Positions 1-9,740 of a DNA stretch of 64,000 nt are shown here, piece by piece. The stretch's first letter is position 1; each line of letters opens with the position of its first letter. Below the pieces are notes generated by a model. The model ran no database searches. It had not been told where the DNA came from and saw only the letters and a list, made by a program, of their open reading frames with translations. A program made the translations under genes and the position numbers. Origin of the DNA: Theocolax elegans (taxonomy: Eukaryota > Arthropoda > Insecta > Hymenoptera > Cerocephalidae); the NCBI GenBank assembly GCA_026168455.1, contig JANSJX010000017.1:124001-188000 (forward strand), written 5' to 3'.

Positions 1-484
1 TGCAATCGTTGCACATTAAATGCAATCGTTTGCACATTAATTGCAATCGTTGCACCTTGATTGCAATCGTTGCGCATTGATTGCAATCGTTTGCACATTG
101 ATTGCAATCGTTTGCACATTGATTGCAATCGTTTGCACATAGTTTGCAACCGTTTGCACCTTGACTACACTCGTTTGCACCTTGATTGCAATCGTTTGCA
201 CATTGATTGCAAACGTTTGCACATTGATTGCAATCGTTTGCACCTTCATAGCAATCGTTTGCACCTTGACTACAATCGTTTGCACATTGATTGCAAACGT
301 TTGCACATTGAATGCAATCGTTTGCAGCTTGATTGCAATGTTTGCACCTTAAAAGCATTCGTTTGCACCTTGATAGCATCGTTTTGCACCATAACAATCG
401 TTTGAACTTTGACAGCATCGTTTGCACATTGATTGCAATCGTTTGCACCTTGATTGCAATCGGTTGCCATTGATTGCAATCATT
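1..484 (+). repeat. Roughly 0.5-kb module, partial direct copy of the next block
   Basis: This stretch carries a rare pair of units, CATAGTTTGCAACCG and then GACTACACTCG (136-172). The same pair recurs at 631-667 (offset 495) and at about 6524-6560. Around 330-425 it also holds units typical of subfamily 2: CCTTAAAAGC, CCATAACAATCG, TTTGAAC and GACAGCATCG. The shared rare units point to duplication of a block of about 0.5 kb at the left edge of the window. The left end is cut by the window, so the full block length is unknown. Confidence 0.75.
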
Positions 485-2035
485 GCACCTTGATTGCAAT
501 CGTTTGCACATTAAATGCAATCGTTTGCACATTATTGCAATCGTTTGCACCTTGATTGCAATCGTTTGCGCATTGATGCAATCGTTTGCACATTGATAGC
601 AATCGTTTGCACATTGATTGCAATCGTTTGCACATAGTTTGCAACCGTTGCACCTTGACTACACTCGTTTGCACCTTGATTGCAATCGTTTGCACATTGA
701 TTGCAAACGTTTGCACATTGATTGCCATCTTTTGCACCTTCATAGCAATCGTTTGCACCTTGATAGCAATCCTTTGCAACTTGATTGCAATCGTTTGCAC
801 CTTGATTGCAATCGTTTGCACCTTGATTGCAATTCTTTACTCCTTGATTGCAATCGTTTGCTCCTTGATTGCAATCGTTTTCACCTTGATTGCAATCGTT
901 TGCACCTTGATTGCAATCGTTTGCACCTTGATAGCATCGTTTTCACATTGATAGCAATCGTTTGCACATTGATAGCATCGTTTTCACATTGATAGCAATC
1001 GTTTGCACATAGATTGCAATCGTTTACGCATTGATAGCAATCATTTGCACCTTGATTGCAATCATTTGCACCTTGAGTGCAATCGTTTGCTCCATGATGC
1101 AATCGTTTGCACCATAATTGCATTCGTTTGCACCTAGATTGCAATCGTTTGCACCTTGATAGCATCGTTTTCACATTGATAGCAATTGTTTGCACCTTGA
1201 TTGCAATCGTTTGCACCTTGATTGCAGTCGTTACAGCTGTTATCATCGTTTTCACATTGATAGCAATCGTTTGCACATAGATTGCAATCGTTTGCACCTT
1301 GATTGCAATCATTTGCACCTTGATAGCATCGTTTTCACATTGATAGCAATCGTTTGCACATTGATTGCAATCGTTTGCACCTTGATAGCATCGTTTCACA
1401 TTGATAGCAATCGTTTTGCACCTTGATTGCAATCGTTTGCACCTTGATTGCAATCGTTTGCACCTTGATAGCAATTGTTTGCACATTGATTGCGATCGTT
1501 TGCACCTTGAAGCAATCGTTTGCAACTTGATTGCAATCGATTGCATCTTGATTGCTATAGTTTGCACCTTGATATCAATCGTTTGCACCTTGATTGCAAT
1601 CGTTTGCACCTTGATAGCAATCGTTTGCACATTGATTGCAATCGTTTGCATCTCGATTGCAATCGTTTGCACCTTGATAGCAGTCGTTTGCAACTTGATT
1701 GCAATCGTTTGCACATTGATTGCAATCGTTTGCACCTTGATTGCAATCGTTTGCACCTTGATAGCAATTGTTTGCAACTTGATTGCAATCGTTTGCACCT
1801 TGATTGCAATCGTTTGCACCTTGATTGCAATTCTTTACTCCTTGATTGCAATCGGTCGCGCCTTGATTGCAATCGTTTGCACCTTGATTGCAATCGTTTG
1901 CACCTTGATTGCAATCGTTTGCACCTTGATAGCATCGGTTTCACATTGATAGCAATCGTTTGCACATTGATTGCAATCGTTTACGCATTGATAGCAATTA
2001 TTTGCACCTTGATTGCAATCGGTTTGCACCTTGAT
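485..2035 (+). repeat. Block X, direct copy of 6380-7930
   Basis: Private variants occur here and again about 5,895 bp further on, in the same order. CATAG with CAACCG at 631 pairs with 6524. TTACAGC in an aberrant unit at 1231 pairs with 7126. GGTCGCGCC at 1854 pairs with 7751. The offset stays within 5,893-5,897, so the two blocks are near colinear over about 1.5 kb with only small indels. At about 980-1000 a short internal duplication of the TAGCATCGTTTTCAC unit is shared with about 6860-6890. X ends where orientation flips at about 2038. Confidence 0.85.
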
Positions 2036-2037
2036 TG

Positions 2038-3777
2038 TATCAATGCGTAAACGATTGTAATCAAGGTACAAACGAATGCAATCATGGTGCAAACGATTGT
2101 AATCATGGAGCAAACGATTGCAATCAAGGTGCAAACGATTGCAATCAAGGTGCAAATAATTGCTATCAATGCGTAAACGATTGCAATCAATGTGCAAACG
2201 ATTGCTATCAATGTGAAAACGATGCTATCAAGGTGCAAACGATTGCAATCAAGGTGCAAACGATTGCAATCAAGGTGCAAACGATTGCAATCAAGGTGCA
2301 AACGATTGCTATCAATGTGAAAACGATGCTATCAAGGTGCAAACGATTGCAATCAAGGTGCAAACGATTGCAATCAATGTGCAAACGATTGCAATCAAGG
2401 TGCAAAATAATTGCTATCAATGCGTAAACGATTGCAATCAATGTGCAAACGATTGCTATCAATGTGAAAACGATGCTATCAAGGTGCAAACGATTGCAAT
2501 CAAGGTGCAAACGATTGCAATCAAGGTGCAAACGATTGCAATCATGGAGCAACGATTGTAATCAAGGTGCAAACGATTGCAATCAAGGTGCAAACGATTG
2601 CAATCAAGGAGCAAACGATTGCAATCAAGGAGTAAAGAATTGCAATCAAGGTGCAAATAATTGCTATCAATGCGTAAACGATTGCAATCAATGTGCAAAC
2701 GATTGCTATCAATGTGAAAACGATGCTATCAATGTGCAAACGATTGCAATCAAGTTGCAAACGACTGCTATCAAGGTGCAAACGATTGCAATCGAGATGC
2801 AAACGATTGCAATCAATGTGCAAACGATTGCAATCAAGGTGCAAACGATTGATATCAAGGTGCAAACGATAGCAATCAAGGTGCAAACGATTGCAATCAT
2901 GGTGCAAATGATTGCAATCATGGAGCAAACGCTTGCAATCAAGTTGCAAACGACTGCTATCAAGGTGCAAACGATTGCAATCGAGATGCAAACGATTGCA
3001 ATCAATGTGCAAACGATTGCTATCAAGGTGCAAACGATTGCTATCAATGTGAAAACGATGCTATCAAGGTGCAAACGATTGCCATCAAGGTGCAAACGAT
3101 TGCAATCAAGGTGCAAACGATTGCAATCAAGGAGCAAACGATTGCAATAAAGGTGCAAACGATTGCAATCAAGGTGCATAGATTGCAATCAATTTGCAAA
3201 CGATTGCTATCAAGGTGCAAACGATTGCAGTCAAGGTGCAAACGATTGCAATCAATGTGCAAACGATTGCAATCAAGTTGCAAACGACTGCTATCAAGGT
3301 GCAAACGATTGCAATCGAGATGCAAACGATTGCAATCAATGTGCAAACGATTGCTATCAAGGTGCAAACGATTGCAATCAAGGTGCAAACGATTGATATC
3401 AAGGTGCAAACGATAGCAATCAAGATGCAAGCGATTGCAATCAAGTTGCAAACGATTGCTTCAAGGTGCATACGATCGCAATCAATGTGCACACAATTGC
3501 TATCAAGGTGCAAACGATTGCAATCAAGTTGCAAACGATTGCAATCTAGGTGCAAATGATTGCTATCAATGCGTAAACGATTGCAATCAATGTGCAAACG
3601 ATTGCTATCAATGTGCAAACGATTGCAATCTAGGTGCAAACGAATGCAATCATGGTGCAAACGATTACAATCATGGAGCAAACGATTGCAATCAAGGTGC
3701 AAACGATTGCAATCAAGGTGCAAATGATTGCTATCAATGCGTAAACGATTGTAATCAAGGTGCAAACGAATGCAATC
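2038..3777 (-). repeat. Reverse-oriented array segment (left arm of palindrome)
   Basis: From 2038 the units read as the reverse complement (CAATCAAGG, TGCAAACG). They return to forward orientation inside GAATGCAATCG at 3768-3778. This is the only reverse-oriented segment I find. Its reverse complement matches the forward sequence 3831-5968, including rare variants. AATAAAGG at 3146-3153 mirrors CCTTTATT at 4455-4462. A GCATACGATCGC unit near 3470 mirrors GCGATCGTATGC near 4127. A GTACAAACG unit near 2070 mirrors CGTTTGTAC near 5932. The arm is about 398 bp shorter than its partner, equal to about 19 units. Confidence 0.92.
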
Positions 3778-3830
3778 GTTTGCACCTTGATTGCAATCGT
3801 TTGCTCCATGATTGCAATCGTTTGCACCAT
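3778..3830 (+). repeat. 53-bp spacer at the palindrome centre
   Basis: This is the unpaired centre between the two arms, made of two and a half ordinary forward units (CACCTTGA, GCTCCATGA and CACCATGA types). Pairing runs from 3777/3831 outward with coordinate sum 7,608, and the first mismatch is at 3778/3830. The sequence continues into the right arm in the same order as at 7916-8130, so the spacer belongs with the forward arm and is not foreign DNA. Confidence 0.85.
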
Positions 3831-5968
3831 GATTGCATTCGTTTGCACCTTGATTACAATCGTTTACGCATTGATAGCAATCATTTGCACCTTGATTGCA
3901 ATCGTTTGCACCTTGATTGCAATCGTTTGCTCCATGATTGCAATCGTTTGCACCATGATTGCATTCGTTTGCACCTAGATTGCAATCGTTTGCACATTGA
4001 TAGCATTCGTTTGCACATTGATTGCAATCGTTTACGCATTGATAGCAATCATTTGCACCTAGATTGCAATCGTTTGCAACTTGATTGCAATCGTTTGCAC
4101 CTTGATAGCAATTGTGTGCACATTGATTGCGATCGTATGCACCTTGAAGCAATCGTTTGCAACTTGATTGCAATCGCTTGCATCTTGATTGCTATCGTTT
4201 GCACCTTGATATCAATCGTTTGCACCTTGATTGCAATCGTTTGCACCTTGATAGCAATCGTTTGCACATTGATTGCAATCGTTTGCATCTCGATTGCAAT
4301 CGTTTGCACCTTGATAGCAGTCGTTTGCAACTTGATTGCAATCGTTTGCACATTGATTGCAATCGTTTGCACCTTGATTGCAATCGTTTGCACCTTGATA
4401 GCAATCGTTTGCAACTTGATTGCAATCTATGCACCTTGATTGCAATCGTTTGCACCTTTATTGCAATTCTTTACTCCTTGATTGCAATCGTTTGCTCCTT
4501 GATTGCAATCGTTTGCACCTTGATTGCAATCGTTTGCACCTTGATTGCAATCGTTTGCACCTTGATAGCATCGTTTTCACATTGATAGCAATCGTTTGCA
4601 CATTGATTGCAATCGTTTACGCATTGATAGCAATTATTTGCACCTTGATTGCAATCGTTTGCACCTTGATTGCAAGCGTTTGCTCCATGATTGCAATCAT
4701 TTGCACCATGATTGCATTCGTTTGCACCTTGATTGCTATCGTTTGCACCTTGATATCAATCGTTTGCACCTTGATTGCAATCGTTTGCACCTTGATAGCA
4801 ATCGTTTGCACATTGATTGCAATCGTTTGCATCTCGATTGCAATCGTTTGCACCTTGATAGCAGTCGTTTGCAACTTGATTGCAATCGTTTGCACATTGA
4901 TTGCAATCGTTTGCACCTGGATTGCAATCGTTTGCACCTTGATAGCAATCGTTTGCAACTTGATTGCAATCGTTTGCACCTTGATTGCAATCGTTTGCAC
5001 CTTGATTGCAATTCTTTACTCCATGATTGCAATCGTTTGCTCCATGATTGCAATCGTTTGCACCATGATTGCATTCGTTTGCACCTAGATAGCATCGTTT
5101 GCACCTTGATTGCAATCGTTTGCACCTTCATTGCAATCGTTTGCACCTTGATTGCATTCGTTTGCACCTTGATTGCAATCGTTTGCACATTGATTGCAAT
5201 CGTTTGCATCTCGATTGCAATCGTTTGCACCTTGATAGCAGTCGTTTGCAACTTGATTGCAATCGTTTGCACATTGATAGCATCGTTTTCACATTGATAG
5301 CAATCGTTTGCACATTGATTGCAATCGTTTACGCATTGATAGCAATTATTTGCACCTTGATTGCAATTCTTTACTCCTTGATTGCAATCGTTTGCTCCTT
5401 GATTGCAATCGTTTGCACCTTGATTGCAATCGTTTGCACCTTGATTACAATCGTTTGCTCCATGATTGCAATCGTTTGCACCTTGATTGCAATCGTTTGC
5501 ACCTTGATTGCAATCGTTTGCACCTTGATAGCATCGTTTTCACATTGATAGCAATTGTTTGCACATTGATTGCAATCGTTTACGCATTGATAGCAATTAT
5601 TTGCACCTTGATTGCAATCGTTTGCACCTTGATTGCAATCGTTTGCACCTTGATTGCAATCGTTTGCACCTTGATAGCATCGTTTTCACATTGATAGCAA
5701 TCGTTTGCACCTTGATTGCAATCGTTTGCACCTTGATTGCAATCGTTTGCACCTTGATTGCAATCGTTTGCACCTTGATAGCATCGTTTTCACATTGATA
5801 GCAATCGTTTGCACATTGATTGCAATCGTTTACGCATTGATAGCAATTATTTGCACCTTGATTGCAATCGTTTGCACCTTGATTGCAATCGTTTGCTCCA
5901 TGATTACAATCGTTTGCACCATGATTGCATTCGTTTGTACCTTGATTACAATCGTTTACGCATTGATA
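3831..5968 (+). repeat. Forward right arm of palindrome (block Y)
   Basis: This arm mirrors 2038-3777. The inner ~630 bp (3831-4462 against 3777-3146) align with no net length change and only a few substitutions. Further out the arm has gained, or its partner lost, whole units; for example a CTTTACTCC unit after 4462 has no counterpart at that point on the left. The outer end at 5968 pairs with 2038 (sum 8,006). The arm contains several copies of the 83-bp cassette (4566, 5278, 5529, 5779). Confidence 0.9.
4566..4648 (+). repeat. 83-bp four-unit cassette (type example)
   Basis: Four specific units occur in fixed order: a 20-bp unit starting TAGCATCGTTTTCAC, a TAGCAATCG...CACATTGA unit, a TTGCAATCG...TACGCATTGA unit, and a TAGCAATTATTTGC unit, giving 20+21+21+21 = 83 bp. 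Further examples start at 5278, 5529, 5779, 8706, 8894, 9082 and 9521, and many more lie throughout the subfamily 1 regions. A variant ends in CAATCATT in place of CAATTATT. This is the most frequent higher-order element in the window. Confidence 0.85.
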
Positions 5969-6379
5969 GCAATCGCTTGCACCTTGATTGCAATCGTTTG
6001 CACCTTGATTGCAATCGTTTGCACCTTGATTGCATTCGTTTGCACCATGATTGCATTCGTTTGCACCTAGATTGCAATCGTTTGCACCTTGATAGCAATC
6101 TTTTGCACCTTGATTGCAATCGTTTGTGCCTTGATTGTAATCGATTGCACATTGATTGCAATCGTTTGAGCCTTGATTGCAATCGTTTGCACCTTAAAAG
6201 CAATCGATTGCACATTGATTGCAATCGTTTGCATCTTGATAGAATCGTTTGCACCTTGACAGCATCGTTTGCACCTTGATTGCAATCGTTTGCACCTTGA
6301 TTGCAATTGTTTGCAACTTGATTGCAATCGTTTGCACCTTGATTGCAATCGGTTGCACATTGATTGCAATCATTTGCAC
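5969..6379 (+). repeat. Linker of mixed unit types
   Basis: Forward units lie between the palindrome and block X2. About 6120-6260 holds unusual members such as GTTTGTGCC, GTTTGAGCC, CCTTAAAAGCAATCGATTGC and GACAGCATCG, otherwise typical of subfamily 2. I see no non-repeat sequence. Confidence 0.7.
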
Positions 6380-7930
6380 CTTGATTGCAATCGTTTGCAC
6401 ATTAAATGCAATCGTTTGCACATTAATTGCAATCGTTTGCACCTTGATTGCAATCGTTTGCGCATTGATTGCAATCGTTTGCACATTGATTGCAATCGTT
6501 TGCACATTGATTGCAATCGTTTGCACATAGTTTGCAACCGTTTGCACCTTGACTACACTCGTTTGCACCTTGATTGCAATCGTTTGCACATTGATTGCAA
6601 ACGTTTGCACATTGATTGCAATCGTTTGCACCTTCATAGCAATCGTTTGCACCTTGAAAGCAATCCTTTGCAACTTGATTGCAATCGTTTGCACCTTGAT
6701 TGCAATCGTTTGCACCTTGATTGCAATTCTTTACTCCTTGATTGCAATCGTTTGCTCCTTGATTGCAATCGTTTTCACCTTGATTGCAATCGTTTGCACC
6801 TTGATTGCAATCGTTTGCACCTTGATAGCATCGTTTTCACATTGATAGCAATCGTTTGCACATTGATAGCATCGTTTTCACATTGATAGCAATCGTTTGC
6901 ACATAGATTGCAATCGTTTACGCATTGATAGCAATCATTTGCAACTTGATTGCAATCATTTGCACCTTGAGTGCAATCGTTTGCTCCATGATTGCAATCG
7001 TTTGCACCATAATTGCATTCGTTTGCACCTAGATTGCAATCGTTTGCACCTTGATAGCATCGTTTTCACATTGATAGCAATTGTTTGCACCTTGATTGCA
7101 ATCGTTTGCACCTTGATTGCAGTCGTTACAGCTTGTTATCATCGTTTTCACATTGATAGCAATCGTTTGCACATAGATTGCAATCGTTTGCACCTTGATT
7201 GCAATCATTTGCACCTTGATAGCATCGTTTTCACATTGATAGCAATCGTTTGCACATTGATTGCAATCGTTTGCACCTTGATAGCATCGTTTTCACATTG
7301 ATAGCAATCGTTTTGCACCTTGATTGCAATCGTTTGCACCTTGATTGCAATCGTTTGCACCTTGATAGCAATTGTTTGCACATTGATTGCGATCGTTTGC
7401 ACCTTGAAGCAATCGTTTGCAACTTGATTGCAATCGATTGCATCTTGATTGCTATAGTTTGCACCTTGATATCAATCGTTTGCACCTTGATTGCAATCGT
7501 TTGCACCTTGATAGCAATCGTTTGCACATTGATTGCAATCGTTTGCATCTCGAGTGCAATCGTTTGCACCTTGATAGCAGTCGTTTGCAACTTGATTGCA
7601 ATCGTTTGCACATTGATTGCAATCGTTTGCACCTTGATTGCAATCGTTTGCACCTTGATAGCAATCGTTTGCAACTTGATTGCAATCGTTTGCACCTTGA
7701 TTGCAATCGTTTGCACCTTGATTGCAATTCTTTACTCCTTGATTGCAATCGGTCGCGCCTTGATTGCAATCGTTTGCACCTTGATTGCAATCGTTTGCAC
7801 CTTGATTGCAATCGTTTGCACCTTGATAGCATCGGTTTCACATTGATAGCAATCGTTTGCACATTGATTGCAATCGTTTACGCATTGATAGCAATTATTT
7901 GCACCTTGATTGCAATCGTTTGCACCTTGA
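6380..7930 (+). repeat. Block X2, direct copy of 485-2035
   Basis: This is the partner of block X at an offset of about 5,895 bp. It shares the CATAG/CAACCG pair, the TTACAGC aberrant unit (7126) and GGTCGCGCC (7751). Its middle part (about 6900-7300) also matches about 60730-61110 at an offset near 53,833, and more loosely 62850-63200. Unlike X, it runs straight on into forward sequence that matches the palindrome spacer and right arm. Confidence 0.85.
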
Positions 7931-8130
7931 TTGCAATCGTTTGCTCCATGATTGCAATCGTTTGCACCATGATTGCATTCGTTTGCACCTTGATTACAAT
8001 CGTTTACGCATTGATAGCAATCATTTGCACCTTGATTGCAATCGTTTGCACCTTGATTGCAATCGTTTGCTCCATGATTGCAATCGTTTGCACCATGATT
8101 GCATTCGTTTGCACCTAGATTGCAATCGTT
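7916..8130 (+). repeat. Direct copy of palindrome spacer and start of right arm
   Basis: This segment matches 3776-3990 at an offset of 4,140, in the same orientation and unit order: GCTCCATGA, CACCATGA, a GATTACAATCG unit, TACGCATTGA, CAATCATT, then CACCTAGA. Colinearity ends just after the CACCTAGA unit. It shows that X followed directly by spacer plus right arm is an arrangement that exists without the inverted arm. Confidence 0.8.
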
Positions 8131-8159
8131 TGCACCTTGATTGCAATCGTTTGCACCTT

Positions 8160-8860
8160 GATAGCATCGTTTGCACCTTGATTGCTATCGTTTGCACCTT
8201 GATATCAATCGTTTGCACCTTGATTGCAATCGTTTGCACCTTGATAGCAATCGTTTGCACATTGATTGCAATCGTTTGCATCTCGATTGCAATCGTTTGC
8301 ACCTTGATAGCAGTCGTTTGCAACTTGATTGCAATCGTTTGCACCTTGATTGCAATCGTTTGCACCTTGATAGCAATCGTTTGCAACTTGATTGCAATCG
8401 TTTGCACCTTGATTGCAATCGTTTGCACCTTGATTGCAATTCTTTACTCCATGATTGCAATCGTTTGCTCCATGATTGCAATCGTTTGCACCATGATTGC
8501 ATTCGTTTGCACCTAGATAGCATCGTTTGCACCTTGATTGCAATCGTTTGCACCTTCATTGCAATCGTTTGCACCTTGATTGCATTCGTTTGCACCTTGA
8601 TTGCAATCGTTTGCACATTGATTGCAATCGTTTGCATCTCGATTGCAATCGTTTGCACCTTGATAGCAGTCGTTTGCAACTTGATTGCAATCGTTTGCAC
8701 ATTGATAGCATCGTTTTCACATTGATAGCAATCGTTTGCACATTGATTGCAATCGTTTACGCATTGATAGCAATTATTTGCACCTTGATTGCAATTCTTT
8801 ACTCCTTGATTGCAATCGTTTGCTCCTTGATTGCAATCGTTTGCACCTTGATTGCAATCG
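8160..8860 (+). repeat. Direct copy of about 4710-5440
   Basis: Unit order matches 4710-5440: TAGCAGTCG, GCATCTCGA, CAACTTGA, CTTTACTCC, CACCTAGATAGCATCG and a rare CACCTTCATTGC. The offset is 3,449 at the left and 3,428 at the right, so one copy differs by exactly one 21-bp unit, a clean example of unit gain or loss. Confidence 0.85.
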
Positions 8861-9164
8861 TTTGCACCTTGATTGCAATCGTTTGCACCTTGATAGCATC
8901 GTTTTCACATTGATAGCAATCGTTTGCACATTGATTGCAATCGTTTACGCATTGATAGCAATTATTTGCACCTTGATTGCAATCGTTTGCACCTTGATTG
9001 CAATCGTTTGCTCCATGATTGCAATCGTTTGCACCTTGATTGCAATCGTTTGCACCTTGATTGCAATCGTTTGCACCTTGATAGCATCGTTTTCACATTG
9101 ATAGCAATCGTTTGCACATTGATTGCAATCGTTTACGCATTGATAGCAATTATTTGCACCTTGA
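8706..9164 (+). repeat. Run of three cassettes at 188-bp spacing
   Basis: The 83-bp cassette begins at 8706, 8894 and 9082, exactly 188 bp apart each time. This equals one 20-bp unit plus eight 21-bp units. It is a short higher-order repeat embedded in the array. Confidence 0.8.
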
Positions 9165-9740
9165 TTGCAATCGTTTGCACCTTGATTGCAATCGTTTGCT
9201 CCATGATTGCAATCGTTTGCACCATGATTGCATTCGTTTGCACCTTGATTACAATCGTTTACGCATTGATAGCAATCATTTGCACCTTGATTGCAATCGT
9301 TTGCACCTTGATTGCAATCGTTTGCTCCACGATTGCAATCGTTTGCACCATGATTGCATTCGTTTGCACCTAGATTGCAATCGTTTGCACCTTGATTGCA
9401 ATCGTTTGCACCTTGATAGCATCGTTTTCACATTGATAGCAATCGTTTGCACCTTGATTGCAATCGTTTGCACCTTGATTGCAATCGTTTGCACCTTGAT
9501 TGCAATCGTTTGCACATTGATAGCATCGTTTTCACATTGATAGCAATCGTTTGCACATTGATTGCAATCGTTTACGCATTGATAGCAATTATTTGCACCT
9601 TGATTGCAATCGTTTGCACCTTGATTGCAATCGTTTGCTCCATGATTACAATCGTTTGCACCATGATTGCATTCGTTTGCACCTTGATTACAATCGTTTA
9701 CGCATTGATAGCAATCGCTTGCACCTTGATTGCAATCGTT
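8930..9740 (+). repeat. Block with near-identical copy 47 kb away (55920-56720)
   Basis: Unit order and rare variants, including a GCTCCACGA unit at about 9327, recur at an offset of exactly 46,984 bp. Single substitutions separate the copies, such as CACCTTGA against TACCTTGA near 56372. After about 9740 the copies diverge by whole units. Confidence 0.85.

Noticed and set aside
1221..1260. Insertion of foreign DNA at the TTACAGCTTG unit
   Set aside because: The odd segment is only about 20 bases, keeps unit spacing nearly intact and is explained by a small deletion or local mutation inside the array.
2038..5968. Inverted-repeat transposon or foldback element
   Set aside because: Both arms consist of the same satellite units as the flanks, with no transposase, no distinct termini and no target-site duplication that could be told apart from the repeat.
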